Shown here: positions 53,964 to 63,634 of the stretch, piece by piece
How the letters are laid out: the number at the start of each line of letters is the position of its first letter
Numbering within the stretch: position 1 is the first letter of the stretch
NCBI RefSeq assembly: GCF_900156785.1
Contig: NZ_FTOP01000007.1
Coordinates: forward strand, 124,001-188,000
Source: Belliella pelovolcani
GTDB taxonomy: Bacteria; Bacteroidota; Bacteroidia; Cytophagales; Cyclobacteriaceae
Length of the DNA stretch: 64,000 nt
Direction of reading: 5' to 3'
The notes under the pieces: generated by a model
What the model saw: only the letters and a program-made list of their open reading frames with translations
Database searches by the model: none
What the model was told of the DNA's origin: nothing
Made by a program: the position numbers and the translations under genes

Positions 53964-55616
53964 TTAAAATGCCCACCTAGGGTCACCTATTGGTCCACCA
54001 GTGGTGCCTGCAGTTCTCAATGGAGAATTGGCTGGTAAAGTCAGATTCGTGGTTCTTGAATTCCAGCCTAGATCCACATTGAGTAGATTAGAGGTCTGTA
54101 CATAAGTCTGCAAGGTAGCATCAGCTGGATCAGTACCACCAGTAGTCAAATTGAATAGGTTGGAATGGCTCAATAGGATCTGAGAACCTGAATTGGCACG
54201 GATCAATCTACCACCCACAGTCTGATCTTCATAAGGCATATTGGTGATGATGGAATTGGTCATGGCGAATTCAATCAGGTTATTATTCGCATCTAGCAAA
54301 TTGTCATTTCTATTTCTAGATCCAAATCCATTGAGCGTGACCCTGTCCACTGTTACTTTTGGAGTAAATGGCATAGTCAAATTAGTTGCCCAACCGATGA
54401 AACCTCTGCTTCCAATGGAGGCAAAAGTAGAGTTAGTGATTTCGATCTCTCTAAATTCCAATTTATCCAAATGGAAGATATGGTAGTTTTCGACGCTATG
54501 ATTGCGTAGTATAGAACTTGACACTTTGATTAAATTCATCTTGTGCTCATTATTACCTGCTCTATTGGCTCGCATAAAGGATGTTCCCACATTTTCTACA
54601 ATACAATTGTCAACAATGATATCTGTAAAGGTAGCTGCACCTCCAGCAAAATTCAGGAAATATGCGCCACTTCCTGGCCCTCCATCGAAGGTAATTCCAT
54701 TGACAGTAAGGCCAGCTCCTGATTCAGTGAAGGTAAATTCTCTGAAAAGCACCTTGGTATCAGTAGGGTCACCTGAAACTGACTGAAGCGTAATCGTTTT
54801 GCCAATAATTCTTAAGTTAGCCCACTCTCCAGAGTTATCTCTGATTTCATAAGTACCAGGTTCCAACCCGATCACAGCACCATCCTCAGCACCTTCTACA
54901 ATCTCTCTGAAATTACTTGACGGAGTCAAGATGATGTCAAAAATACTTTCTTCTTTCATCACAAAAGAAGTAGTTCCTTTGGTTCTAGTTCCTTCAAAGA
55001 TCTCAGCTGTGTACTGCATCAATGGGGTCAATCCTTCGAGGATTTTCTGAGCCTCAGCTCGCTCTGCATCTGAGATAATAAACTCCGTAGCATTTTCTAA
55101 AGCATCCGTAACTACAATTCGAGTGGGATTAGCGGTAGGTCTCCATCTCAAAAGGACAGTAGATGATCCAATTTCATTATCGAAAGTCGGAAGAAAAATC
55201 TGCTCCCCTGTAATTCTGAATGGTTGCATGGTTCTTTGCCATTCGGAATCTGTAGCAGAGGTAATTCCCAAAGCTCTGACTCTCGCGAAATAATCTACAT
55301 TGATTGCTAAGTCATCATCAGTGATAACCAATCTAGTTGCCACAGTTTCTCGTTCTAATACGACACTAGAAAACAGGGAATCTTCTGATACTTGAATTCT
55401 ATAATTTACTTCTCCTGGATCGGTGAAGAGAGCCTCTGGCCATGTCAATGTCACGGCAGTCTCTCCATTTGCTCCCGTAATTCTCACAGGTCTGAAGCGC
55501 TTCATGTCATCAGGCACTTCATAATTTGGCTCTACTTCTGCACAGGCACTGAACAAAGCACCCATGACCAATGAGTAAGCCAGGTACTTGAATATATTTT
55601 TGATATAACTATTCAT
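53964..55616 (-). CDS. Pectin surface-binding lipoprotein (Fn3 + DUF4957/DUF5123 beta-helix)
   Basis: A 550-residue lipoprotein (lipobox FSAC, Cys25). Residues about 40-220 form two fibronectin-III-like domains (VTLTWPEALFTDPGEVNYRI; TVLLRWRPTANPTRIVV). From about 235 a right-handed beta-helix follows (TLQSVSGDPTDTKVLFREF, ITFDGGPGSGAYFLNF, SNLFNLTTGG), ending in GDPRWAF, as in DUF4957/DUF5123 proteins of pectin loci. Catalytic residues of PL1 or GH28 are not seen. It sits in the SusE position after SusD (21 bp gap), so it probably binds polygalacturonate at the surface. A lyase activity cannot be excluded from sequence alone. Confidence 0.85.
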   Translation of the reverse strand: MNSYIKNIFKYLAYSLVMGALFSACAEVEPNYEVPDDMKRFRPVRITGANGETAVTLTWPEALFTDPGEVNYRIQVSEDSLFSSVVLERETVATRLVITDDDLAINVDYFARVRALGITSATDSEWQRTMQPFRITGEQIFLPTFDNEIGSSTVLLRWRPTANPTRIVVTDALENATEFIISDAERAEAQKILEGLTPLMQYTAEIFEGTRTKGTTSFVMKEESIFDIILTPSSNFREIVEGAEDGAVIGLEPGTYEIRDNSGEWANLRIIGKTITLQSVSGDPTDTKVLFREFTFTESGAGLTVNGITFDGGPGSGAYFLNFAGGAATFTDIIVDNCIVENVGTSFMRANRAGNNEHKMNLIKVSSSILRNHSVENYHIFHLDKLEFREIEITNSTFASIGSRGFIGWATNLTMPFTPKVTVDRVTLNGFGSRNRNDNLLDANNNLIEFAMTNSIITNMPYEDQTVGGRLIRANSGSQILLSHSNLFNLTTGGTDPADATLQTYVQTSNLLNVDLGWNSRTTNLTLPANSPLRTAGTTGGPIGDPRWAF

Positions 55617-55637
55617 GATATCGTATTTTGGGCTTGA

Positions 55638-57395
55638 TTAATAACCATATTCTTGCTTCAACCTAGGATTAGCATCCAAAATGGAAGTATGCAGAGGCAA
55701 TAATTCACTCTTACCTGGGGTAAAACCTACTGCATAGAAAGTCAATATTGTAGTATTGATTCCATTACCAACCCATGATACAGATGCAGACCCTGCCGGC
55801 GCTGGAGTAGGTTGAGGCTGATAGAAGGAGTTCAACCATCTCAATTGGTTCACTCCCGGTTCGTAATACATGGTAGTCGGCAAGGTGGCATATTCACCTG
55901 TCCTAGCGACCATGGCTGCTAGATTAGCTTTGGTCTCGTTGAGTTTGGTTTCCAGAAGGTTCCATCTGATCAAGTCATATTTTCTAATTCCTTCTCCCGA
56001 AAGCTCAAAAGCTCTTTCTTGTACTACAGCATCAAAGAAATCTTGGTATGTCGTAGGTGTAGGACCAATCAATGAAGCATCACCACCAAAGCCTCTAGTT
56101 CTTACTTGTTCATAAGCTTGAATAGCAGCAGGTGTAGGACCATTGTTGATTTCATTTTCTGCCTCAGCAAACATCAACAATACATCAGAATATCTGATCA
56201 TAGGCCAGTTGATACCAAAGTACTGTGCATTTGAATTGATCACTACTGGGTTGGTCATCCAGTCTCTTCTGAATTTGCCATCCACCATGGTTTGGAGCGT
56301 TCTCGCTACGATGGTGAAGTCCTGGTTGATATTATAAGGAGCCGCAGAAACATCCCTTCTTTGGTCATTTTCATCAAACGAATAAAAGAAAGTAGGAAGA
56401 ATAGTCAAAGCTGAATTCCCAAGGTTGTTCCATCTAGGACCATTATAATACCCCAGCTTGCTATCCCCGAAAGAGCTTCCACCACCTGTCATGGCAAGTT
56501 CCCATAAGATTTCTTGATTAGGTTCTTTTCTTCTCGCTAATAGTCCTTCTCTAAATACACTTTCAAATGATGGATTTAAGTTGTGTGCCCCACTGTTGAT
56601 GACAGCCAAAGCTTCATCTCTAGCAATCTGATAGAACTGCATGTGGTTGGCTCCTCTTCGCATTTGCCTATCTAGTCTCAAGGAATATCCACCTCTAAAT
56701 AGTGCTATCCTAGCTCTCAAAGCTCTGGCAGCTCCTTGTGTGATTCTTTCATTGGAAGAACCAGAAGTAGCCCAGGGAAGCAATTCTGCTGCTTGACCCA
56801 AGTCTTCTATAATCCGATCATAAATCACATCACGGTCTGTCCTTTCCAAGAATAGGTCTTCTTGTGTACTTGATGGCTCAAACTGTGCAGGGATATCACC
56901 CCAGTTTCTGATCAGTTCAAAATAAAACTGCGCCCTCAAGGTCAATGCCTCTCCATGCAATCTTCTTAGCTCTCTTCTCTCGAATTCAGTACCATTGGTG
57001 TACATGGCCATTCTAGGGATTTCTGTGATACAGATATTGGCTCTTTCGACACCTTGATAGAGTTGATTGAAAGGAACTCTCAATTGGGTATTGGATGGCT
57101 GCACATTGTAGTGAGCGATATCTCTTCTTTCATTGTCAGGAAAAGGATTGCCACCTTGTCCCATCATGATATCATCGTCAAGTGGGTAATACATGCTGAG
57201 ACGGATTCCGTAACCATTATCTCCACCCAATGCAGCATACACGCCAGTCAGCGCAATTGTAGCATTGGTGACATTGCTAAACACATAGTCTGGTCCGAAA
57301 GAGGATACAGGCGGTACTTCCAAATAGTCTTCACAGGAAGTCAATATTCCTAGTGAAAGTACCATTGCTAAGGTTAATCTATATAATCTATACAT
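55638..57395 (-). CDS. SusD/RagB-family pectin-binding lipoprotein
   Basis: A 585-residue SusD-type protein (lipobox LTSC, Cys21) with the usual EDYLEVPPVSSFGPDYVF opening. The TPR core has LHGEALTLRAQFYFELIRNWGD (in parts, about 148-169) and MIRYSDVLLMFAEAENEIN, and a late FELSGEGIRKYDLIRWN motif. The tail ends LDANPRLKQEYGY. It forms the lid for the SusC transporter whose gene ends 21 bp upstream. Pectin or oligogalacturonide binding is inferred from the following pectate lyases and binding protein. Confidence 0.95.
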   Translation of the reverse strand: MYRLYRLTLAMVLSLGILTSCEDYLEVPPVSSFGPDYVFSNVTNATIALTGVYAALGGDNGYGIRLSMYYPLDDDIMMGQGGNPFPDNERRDIAHYNVQPSNTQLRVPFNQLYQGVERANICITEIPRMAMYTNGTEFERRELRRLHGEALTLRAQFYFELIRNWGDIPAQFEPSSTQEDLFLERTDRDVIYDRIIEDLGQAAELLPWATSGSSNERITQGAARALRARIALFRGGYSLRLDRQMRRGANHMQFYQIARDEALAVINSGAHNLNPSFESVFREGLLARRKEPNQEILWELAMTGGGSSFGDSKLGYYNGPRWNNLGNSALTILPTFFYSFDENDQRRDVSAAPYNINQDFTIVARTLQTMVDGKFRRDWMTNPVVINSNAQYFGINWPMIRYSDVLLMFAEAENEINNGPTPAAIQAYEQVRTRGFGGDASLIGPTPTTYQDFFDAVVQERAFELSGEGIRKYDLIRWNLLETKLNETKANLAAMVARTGEYATLPTTMYYEPGVNQLRWLNSFYQPQPTPAPAGSASVSWVGNGINTTILTFYAVGFTPGKSELLPLHTSILDANPRLKQEYGY

Positions 57396-57416
57396 TTTAA
57401 TTCTCTTTAAAGGCGA

Positions 57417-60400
57417 TTAGAAAGTGATATTGACACCGGCGATGAATGTTCTGGCTCTAGGGTAAGCAGAGTAGTCTACTCCAGGAGTCATAGGTGTTCT
57501 CCTTCTGGTATTTACTTCTGGGTCGTATCCAGTGTAATTGGTAAATATGGCCAGGTTATTACCTGTAGCATAGAACCTCATTCTTTGAATCTTGTACTGC
57601 TGAAGTAGTCTTGTAGGCAGCGTGTATCCCAAAGTCACATTGTTGATTCTCAAAAATGAGCCATCTTCTACGGCCCAAGAATGCATGTAGAATGATGAGG
57701 CAGAAGTCAATGGTGTCCAGATTTTAGCATCTGCATTGAGCGCAGCCAATTCAGTAGGATCTGTCACGACTTGACCAGCTGAATTCACATTGGTGAATCT
57801 ATCATTCATGATGGCAAGCAAGTTGGAATTTGGTGTGTATCCAGAGGAGAATTCAAGCTTATTGGCATTTAAGATATCATTGCCTAAGACAAAATTCATG
57901 AAGATACTCGCATCGAAGTTTTTATAAGTAAACTGCTGATTCAATCCACCAAAAAACTTTGGAGTAGCATTACCGATTGCTGTTCTGTCATTGTCATCTA
58001 CTACCCCATCACCATTGAGATCTTTGAATTTCAAGGTGCCTGGTCTCGGCACGACAGAAGTGATTCCTCTATTATCAGGCACGCCATCTCTCAGGATGTA
58101 CTGTCCATCCACGAAGTCAAAATCAGAAATCTGATAGAAACCATCTGTCACCAATCCCCACATAGTACCTACAGGCTTACCTACTTGGATGGCATAATCA
58201 AATGGCACATTGCCCCCTGCCCATCCTGAAGGAACTAAAAACTGTGACTGATCACCAAGGCTTTCTACCCTGTTGATATTATGGGAAATATTGAAGCTAG
58301 CAGTCCAATTGAAGTCTTTCTTATTGACTACTGCACCAGAAAGCTGGATTTCAACCCCTCTATTGGATGTTTCACCCACATTTTGGATCTGAACCGTATA
58401 GCCTGATGTGGATGGGACAGGCACTTCTACCAACAAATCTCTCGTATTATTGATGTATGCATCGATTGAGAATTGTACTCTACCTCCCCAGAAACCTGCA
58501 TCCAAACCAATGTTTTTGGCGACAGTAGTCTCCCAGATCAAGTTTTCATTGGCAAGAGAAAGTGGAGAGAAGCCCACATCTACTTGATTATTGAATCCAT
58601 AGAAAGCATTTGGCCCAAACTGGGTCAAGTACAAGAAATTATCGATTCTATTATTTCCAGACTCTCCATAAGAAGCTCTAATTTTCAAATCAGAGATTGT
58701 GTTAGATATCCCTGTCATAAATGATTCATCAGAAATTCTGTAGGCTCCTGATAGAGAAGGAAAATAACCCCATTTTCTACCTGGGGCAAATTTGGAAGAA
58801 CCATCTGCTCGCATAGTAGCCGCAAACAAAAACTTGTCCCCATAGGCATAATTCACCCTCCCAAAAAAGGAAACAAGCCTTGACTCTTGTACATTGGAGG
58901 TGGGGATCTGAGGTGTACCGAGAGCCAAGTTGCCAAGTGCCCTTTCAGCAGTGATTCCTATTGGGAAGAATCTTGACTCCAAGTAATCTATGCGAAATTC
59001 TTCCTCAAAGATCTCATGACCAAGTAGCAGGTCTATTTTGTTTTTCTCAGTGAATGCCGTCTTCATTTTGGCTGTGCTGAAAGTGAAGACATTGGAATTG
59101 TTTAGAATTCTTCTTTCATTTCTTCTGATAGAAGCGATCGGCTGACCTGAGCCTACTTGTCTTGCTGGGCCAGTGATTGTATCATTGAATGCGTAGTCTT
59201 TGATGTCTGAGAAATCAATCCCCAGAGTAGTTCTGAAAGAAAAATGATCGTTGAACTTGTAATTGACACTACCATTGAAATTGGTCACACTTTGCTTACG
59301 CTGTCTGTATTCAGCATCTGTCAACAAGATCGGGTTGATCAATGCTAGAGAGTTGGCGTTAGTTTCATCAGCATAATCTGGGTCAAAAGCTGTGACATCA
59401 GTACCCTCCATCAACAGTGGTCTATATTTGACGGCATGCCTCAGTCTATTAGTAGATGAAGAACCTTCAGAAGCAGTACCAGCGCCATTGACTGTGGTAC
59501 TGTTGTGGCGGACATTAAATCCTACCGATAATTTTTCGTTGACTTTGTGATCAAATTTGAAGTTGAGCAATTTTCTGTCAAAATCAGAAGCAAGCATAAC
59601 TCCTTCCTCGGTATTGGAGGTAACTGATAGGTTGTACTTGGTAGCGGCAGTTCCCCCTGCGACACTGAGGTTATGTGTTTGCATGATGGCATTTCTTCCA
59701 AAGATTTCATCTTGCCAGTCTACAAAAGGAACTTGTCTGTAATTTTCTATATCACCAAAGTTCCCATAGGTATTGAGGAAGTTGTTTCTTTCCTGCTCAG
59801 AACCTCTGGATCTTTCGTGTTGATACCTTACAAATTCATAAGGATTCATTACATCAAGCTTTCTAGCCAATTGCTTGACACCACCGAAGCCATTGTATGA
59901 AACTGTTGTTTTCATTTCGGTACCGCCTTTGGTAGTAATGATCACTACCCCATTGGCGCCTCTAGCTCCATAGATTGCTGTTGCAGAGGCATCTTTGAGT
60001 ACATCTATAGACTCAATATCTTGAGGAGACAATACAGAGAGGGCATTTTCTACCTGTACTCCATCTACTACATAAAGTGGAGAGTTATCCTGGGTGATGG
60101 AGCCACCACCTCTGACTCTGATCTGCACTTCGGCATTAGGGGAACCCTCTGATCCAGTCACCTGCACCCCGGCTAATCGGCCTGCTAAAGCTTCTGCCGC
60201 TGAATTGATAGGGATATCTGCAAGTTGCTTGGCATTGACAGATGAGACAGAACTGGTCAGGTCCCTCCTCTCAATAGAAGCATAGCCTACTACCACATAT
60301 TCATCAAGCTGAGCGATATCCTCTTTCAAGTTCACATCAATCACCGATTGATTGCCGACTTGAATTTCCCTGCTCACCATGCCTATAAAAGAAAAAATCA

Positions 60401-60635
60401 AGGTGGCATTTGCAGGTACTTCGATGGTATACTTTCCATCAATATCTGCAGCTACTCCAATGCTTGTACCTTTGACTAAAATAGACGCACCGGGAATGGG
60501 CTCACCCTTTTCGTCGGCTACCGTTCCTCTTACTACTGATCCTTGGGCCCATACAGTAACTGCCGTGCAAAACGATAGCATGATGACCAAGAACAACTTC
60601 CGGAATTTACCCGGATTTTTTAGCGTAATGTTCAT
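57417..60635 (-). CDS. SusC/RagA-family TonB-dependent transporter for pectin fragments
   Basis: A 1072-residue transporter: signal peptide (to about 31), carboxypeptidase-regulatory domain (VRGTVADEKGEPIPGASILV onward), TonB box DEYVVVGYASIERR (about 110-123), plug with AAEALAGRLAGVQVTGSEG, NSPLYVVDGVQVENAL and AIYGARGANGVVIITTKGG, and a barrel ending TFIAGVNITF. All standard motifs are present. It heads the SusC-SusD-SGBP-PL1 operon. LacI-type palindromes in its upstream region, shared with uxaA/kdgK, indicate induction with uronate catabolism. Confidence 0.96.
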   Translation of the reverse strand: MNITLKNPGKFRKLFLVIMLSFCTAVTVWAQGSVVRGTVADEKGEPIPGASILVKGTSIGVAADIDGKYTIEVPANATLIFSFIGMVSREIQVGNQSVIDVNLKEDIAQLDEYVVVGYASIERRDLTSSVSSVNAKQLADIPINSAAEALAGRLAGVQVTGSEGSPNAEVQIRVRGGGSITQDNSPLYVVDGVQVENALSVLSPQDIESIDVLKDASATAIYGARGANGVVIITTKGGTEMKTTVSYNGFGGVKQLARKLDVMNPYEFVRYQHERSRGSEQERNNFLNTYGNFGDIENYRQVPFVDWQDEIFGRNAIMQTHNLSVAGGTAATKYNLSVTSNTEEGVMLASDFDRKLLNFKFDHKVNEKLSVGFNVRHNSTTVNGAGTASEGSSSTNRLRHAVKYRPLLMEGTDVTAFDPDYADETNANSLALINPILLTDAEYRQRKQSVTNFNGSVNYKFNDHFSFRTTLGIDFSDIKDYAFNDTITGPARQVGSGQPIASIRRNERRILNNSNVFTFSTAKMKTAFTEKNKIDLLLGHEIFEEEFRIDYLESRFFPIGITAERALGNLALGTPQIPTSNVQESRLVSFFGRVNYAYGDKFLFAATMRADGSSKFAPGRKWGYFPSLSGAYRISDESFMTGISNTISDLKIRASYGESGNNRIDNFLYLTQFGPNAFYGFNNQVDVGFSPLSLANENLIWETTVAKNIGLDAGFWGGRVQFSIDAYINNTRDLLVEVPVPSTSGYTVQIQNVGETSNRGVEIQLSGAVVNKKDFNWTASFNISHNINRVESLGDQSQFLVPSGWAGGNVPFDYAIQVGKPVGTMWGLVTDGFYQISDFDFVDGQYILRDGVPDNRGITSVVPRPGTLKFKDLNGDGVVDDNDRTAIGNATPKFFGGLNQQFTYKNFDASIFMNFVLGNDILNANKLEFSSGYTPNSNLLAIMNDRFTNVNSAGQVVTDPTELAALNADAKIWTPLTSASSFYMHSWAVEDGSFLRINNVTLGYTLPTRLLQQYKIQRMRFYATGNNLAIFTNYTGYDPEVNTRRRTPMTPGVDYSAYPRARTFIAGVNITF

Positions 60636-60801
60636 TTCAATAAGATATAGGGTTAATTGTTAGATTTGATTCTTTGGTATTTTGTCCATTTCCGAGTGAT
60701 CGGCAGGTCAAGGAATAAAGCTATCCGCTATGAATGGAGAAAGGTAAATAAAAAGCAAGATTCATCTGTATTACTAGGGTTTATTGTTATTGAATTATGT
60801 C

Positions 60802-60825
60802 ATGCTTAATGCAAATATTAAGCAT
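60802..60825. promoter_or_regulatory. Palindrome ATGCTTAAT-N6-ATTAAGCAT
   Basis: Perfect 9-bp arms are separated by 6 nt, just 3 nt from the LacI-type operator, about 167 bp before the SusC start. It could be a second operator, possibly of a different regulator, or an overlapping promoter element. Confidence 0.45.
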
Positions 60826-60828
60826 CAT

Positions 60829-60848
60829 TTGCGCAATCGATTGCATAT
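60829..60848. promoter_or_regulatory. LacI-type operator upstream of the pectin SusC gene
   Basis: TTGCGCAATCGATTGCATAT contains the same core GCAATCGATTGC as the uxaA/kdgK site. It lies about 194 bp before the SusC start codon. The match links the transport/lyase operon and the catabolic genes to one regulator. Confidence 0.7.
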
Positions 60849-60993
60849 TAAGAATAAATATTTTTTACCACAAGATATTTTTAAAAAAATATTACATAAC
60901 GGTATTAAAAACATGTATAACAACTATTTAGCTCACAAAATTTGGGAAAAGAGTCCAGTATTATAAATTTATAATTCGTCAAAAAAAATTTTT

Positions 60994-61013
60994 ATGCGCA
61001 ATCGTTAGCATTA
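60994..61013. promoter_or_regulatory. Weak LacI-type site
   Basis: ATGCGCAATCGTTAGCATTA keeps one good half (GCGCAATC) and a diverged second half (GTTAGC). It may be an auxiliary site for looping or a chance match. Confidence 0.3.
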
Positions 61014-61037
61014 AAAAAGAGCTTTTACAAAGACTCT
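61013..61037 (-). terminator. Probable terminator after the CE12 gene
   Basis: On the minus strand AGAGTCTTT / AAAGCTCT forms an imperfect stem with a 3-nt loop, followed by six T. It lies directly after the esterase stop. Confidence 0.55.
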
Positions 61038-61040
61038 ATT

Positions 61041-61784
61041 TTAGTTTTTGAAAAATTTGGCTAATTCAGGGAGTTTGAGCTTCATTTCCTCTACCACTAA
61101 ATCACAAATTCTAAAAGCTCCAGTAGGCGAAAAGTGCGTATTATCTACAATACCTTCTGGAAATCTATCGTATTGACCAGGTGTTAAATGCATAAAGAGC
61201 TCCTTAGACTTTTCCTCTCCCCAATCCATGATAAGCGTTCGACTTCTTGCATTCAAATCCAAAAGTGTCACTTGCTTCAATACTGCTACTTCTTTGACCT
61301 TCTCTGTATAGCTGAGGTGCGTATCTTTCAAGTTCCCCTGCTCGTCAAAACTCCTTCGAGAGAGTGGTGTAGCTAGTACTGGAATTGCACCTTTGGCACT
61401 AGCTTCCTCCACGTACCTGATCAAATTTTGCTTGTAGTCTTCAGGTGAGGCATAGCGATTAGGGTCGTCTATTTTCTGATCATTGTGTCCAAATTGGATG
61501 ATCACATAATCTCCTGGCTTCAACTCAGACATGACAACACCCCATCTGCCTTCTTCACGGAAATTCTTGGTGCTTCTGCCATTCACCGCATGATTGAATA
61601 CGTCCACTCCATGCTTGAGGTATAGCGGAAAAATCTGACCCCAACCCTTTTCAGGATTGCCTGGTGTATAGGACTTATCTGCCATGGTCGAATCCCCCAC
61701 CATAAAGATTCTTATGTTTGATTGTTGGCTTTGTTGGACAGATAGCATCATAATTAGTATGATGATAAGGGAAGAAATTTTCAT
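61041..61784 (-). CDS. CE12 rhamnogalacturonan/pectin acetylesterase (SGNH)
   Basis: A 247-residue secreted SGNH esterase with a signal peptide (to about 21). The catalytic set is complete: Ser32 in MVGDSTMAD, Gly70 in NGRSTKNF, Asn101 in QFGHNDQKI, and the Asp214/His217 pair in DNTHFSPTGA. This is the classical layout of CE12 enzymes, which remove acetyl groups from rhamnogalacturonan or other pectin parts. Length is typical. It is the last gene of the GH28 (and probably CE8) run on the minus strand, 87 bp after GH28, and is closed by a terminator upstream of the SusC control region. Confidence 0.94.
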   Translation of the reverse strand: MKISSLIIILIMMLSVQQSQQSNIRIFMVGDSTMADKSYTPGNPEKGWGQIFPLYLKHGVDVFNHAVNGRSTKNFREEGRWGVVMSELKPGDYVIIQFGHNDQKIDDPNRYASPEDYKQNLIRYVEEASAKGAIPVLATPLSRRSFDEQGNLKDTHLSYTEKVKEVAVLKQVTLLDLNARSRTLIMDWGEEKSKELFMHLTPGQYDRFPEGIVDNTHFSPTGAFRICDLVVEEMKLKLPELAKFFKN

Positions 61785-61871
61785 TTTGGTAGGATTTAAT
61801 TCTAAAAAGAAATCACTGACTACACCTTGATTCTGTACAGTATGCTTTGAATAATACTTAAGCTCAGTTAT

Positions 61872-63575
61872 TTAGTTTATTCTAATGGCATCTGCTTTGA
61901 CATCTGAACTAACTTTCAAATCTTCTTTCCGCTTGATGCCCGCTTGACTCATGTCAATAGCATGAGACAGAGCACCGGAAACCCAAAACGCTGCGCCCTC
62001 TTGAACTTTGTAATCAAATGCTGAAACCTGAACATTTTTGCTATTATATAAAGTCAAAGCAGCACCTATGGTCGGAATCACTTTTACATTTTTCAAAATC
62101 AATCCATCCGTATCTACGGCAATTATCCCTTTGTTTGCCTCCAAGACTGAATTTTCCAAAGTCACATTCTGAAGATTCATCTCTGGTAAGCCTTGAAAAT
62201 TTGCCGCAACACCACTTCCTGTTGCGGTGATGTTTTTCATATAAATGTTTCTAAATGCAGGGGTGCGTTCATCTACCGGGACTAGCATTTCATTTCTTGC
62301 TTCATTTTCCGCACTTTGATCTGCTTCCAAGACAGGAGAATTACCACCATAGAAAAGGTTGAAATTGATCACATCTGTGGGAATATTGATCATATCAATC
62401 GCTGAAATGTAGATATTTTCAACTACGCCACCACGACCTCTGGTACTTTTGAACCTCAACCCTACATCAGTACCCATAAAAGTGCATTGAGATATATGTA
62501 CATTTCTCACTCCTCCTGACATCTCGCTTCCTATCACGAAGCCTCCATGACCATGATAGACGATGTTGTTCTTTACAACCACATTTTCTGTGGGCATACC
62601 TCTATCTCTTCCATCTTGATCCTTGCCAGATTTGAAGCAGATCGCATCGTCACCCACATCGAAAATATTATTGTAAATCAATACATTCTTACAAGATTCA
62701 AGGTCCAAGCCATCCCCGTTCTGAGAATACCAAGGATTTCTTACATTGAGGTTGCGGATGATAATATCCTCACTCATCAGCGGATGGATGTTCCATGCTG
62801 GAGAGTTTTGAAAAGTAGGCCCATCGAGTAAGATGCGCTTGCTGTTCTTGATACTTACAAGTACCGGGCGGAGAAAATCTTTCACCGACTCCAACTCACT
62901 TGGATCTATCAGATCAGGAACATTGAAATTAGAGCTCGCTTGAAATCCTTTGAGAGAAGACTCGGAAGGAAACCAAATATCCTCTTTATCATTGAGTAGT
63001 CCGCCAGTTGCCAAGAGACTTTTCCATTGGGCACCAGTCATTTTACTTTTTTTCACAGGTCTCCATGCATCTCCATTTCCATCAATAGTACCCGAACCTG
63101 TAATGGCGATATTTTCTACTCCATCAGCATAGATGGGAGATATGCATCTGACAGTATTCAAACCCTCAAAACTAGTCTCAATCAAGGGGTAATCATCAAA
63201 ATCCTTGCTGAACAAAACCAACGCACCAGCTTCCAGATGCAAATTGACATTGCTTTTAAAAATAATAGGACCAGTCAGCCACATCCCTCTAGGCACCAAA
63301 ATCATCCCCCCTCCCTGCTCGGAGACATTTTCCATTGCTTGAGCAAATGCTGCTGTATTTTTTGTAATTCCATCAGATACTGCTCCAAAATCCTTGATAT
63401 TGACAGCAAGGTCTGGAAAGCTTGTTTCCTTTACTTTTGGCATCTCAAACTCCACATTGTCATAGATGCTATTACTGTCGATTATCCCAGAAGCAATTTG
63501 CTGCGATACCACAGGCGGAGTGCAATTGACCATCACAATAAGTGCTGCTAGCAGGAAGTTATGTATTTTATTCAT
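61872..63575 (-). CDS. GH28 polygalacturonase
   Basis: A 567-residue secreted protein with a signal peptide (to about 25; a Cys at 18 could make it a lipoprotein). The beta-helix GH28 domain has all four family blocks: NGDG (Asn286, Asp288), GDDA (Asp309, Asp310), HGHGG (His343) and RFK (Arg374, Lys376). It hydrolyses galacturonan or oligogalacturonides, probably exo-wise in the periplasm. The final 150 residues continue the helix with added segments. It lies between the CE8 and CE12 genes on the same strand, an arrangement fitting stepwise removal of methyl and acetyl groups and cleavage of the backbone. Confidence 0.95.
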   Translation of the reverse strand: MNKIHNFLLAALIVMVNCTPPVVSQQIASGIIDSNSIYDNVEFEMPKVKETSFPDLAVNIKDFGAVSDGITKNTAAFAQAMENVSEQGGGMILVPRGMWLTGPIIFKSNVNLHLEAGALVLFSKDFDDYPLIETSFEGLNTVRCISPIYADGVENIAITGSGTIDGNGDAWRPVKKSKMTGAQWKSLLATGGLLNDKEDIWFPSESSLKGFQASSNFNVPDLIDPSELESVKDFLRPVLVSIKNSKRILLDGPTFQNSPAWNIHPLMSEDIIIRNLNVRNPWYSQNGDGLDLESCKNVLIYNNIFDVGDDAICFKSGKDQDGRDRGMPTENVVVKNNIVYHGHGGFVIGSEMSGGVRNVHISQCTFMGTDVGLRFKSTRGRGGVVENIYISAIDMINIPTDVINFNLFYGGNSPVLEADQSAENEARNEMLVPVDERTPAFRNIYMKNITATGSGVAANFQGLPEMNLQNVTLENSVLEANKGIIAVDTDGLILKNVKVIPTIGAALTLYNSKNVQVSAFDYKVQEGAAFWVSGALSHAIDMSQAGIKRKEDLKVSSDVKADAIRIN

Positions 63576-63634
63576 AGGGTTTATTGGTTGCGTTTCAATT
63601 TGAATTTACAATGAAATATTATTGGTCTTAGTAA

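Larger units (their letters stand above)
60636..61012. other. Regulatory gap upstream of the pectin SusC gene
   Basis: An AT-rich spacer holding two palindromes and one weak site, reported separately. A partial -7 box (AATATTTG, 60819-60812) lies inside the 60802-60825 palindrome, but no upstream TTG at good spacing was found. No gene is supported; the 60-codon plus-strand frame here looks like noise. Confidence 0.5.

Noticed and set aside
60784-60966. 60-residue frame upstream of the pectin SusC
   Set aside because: It covers the operator palindromes, has low-complexity composition and no family resemblance.
63027-63551. 174-residue frame opposite the GH28 gene
   Set aside because: It is a shadow of the GH28 coding strand; the GH28 frame has full family motifs.
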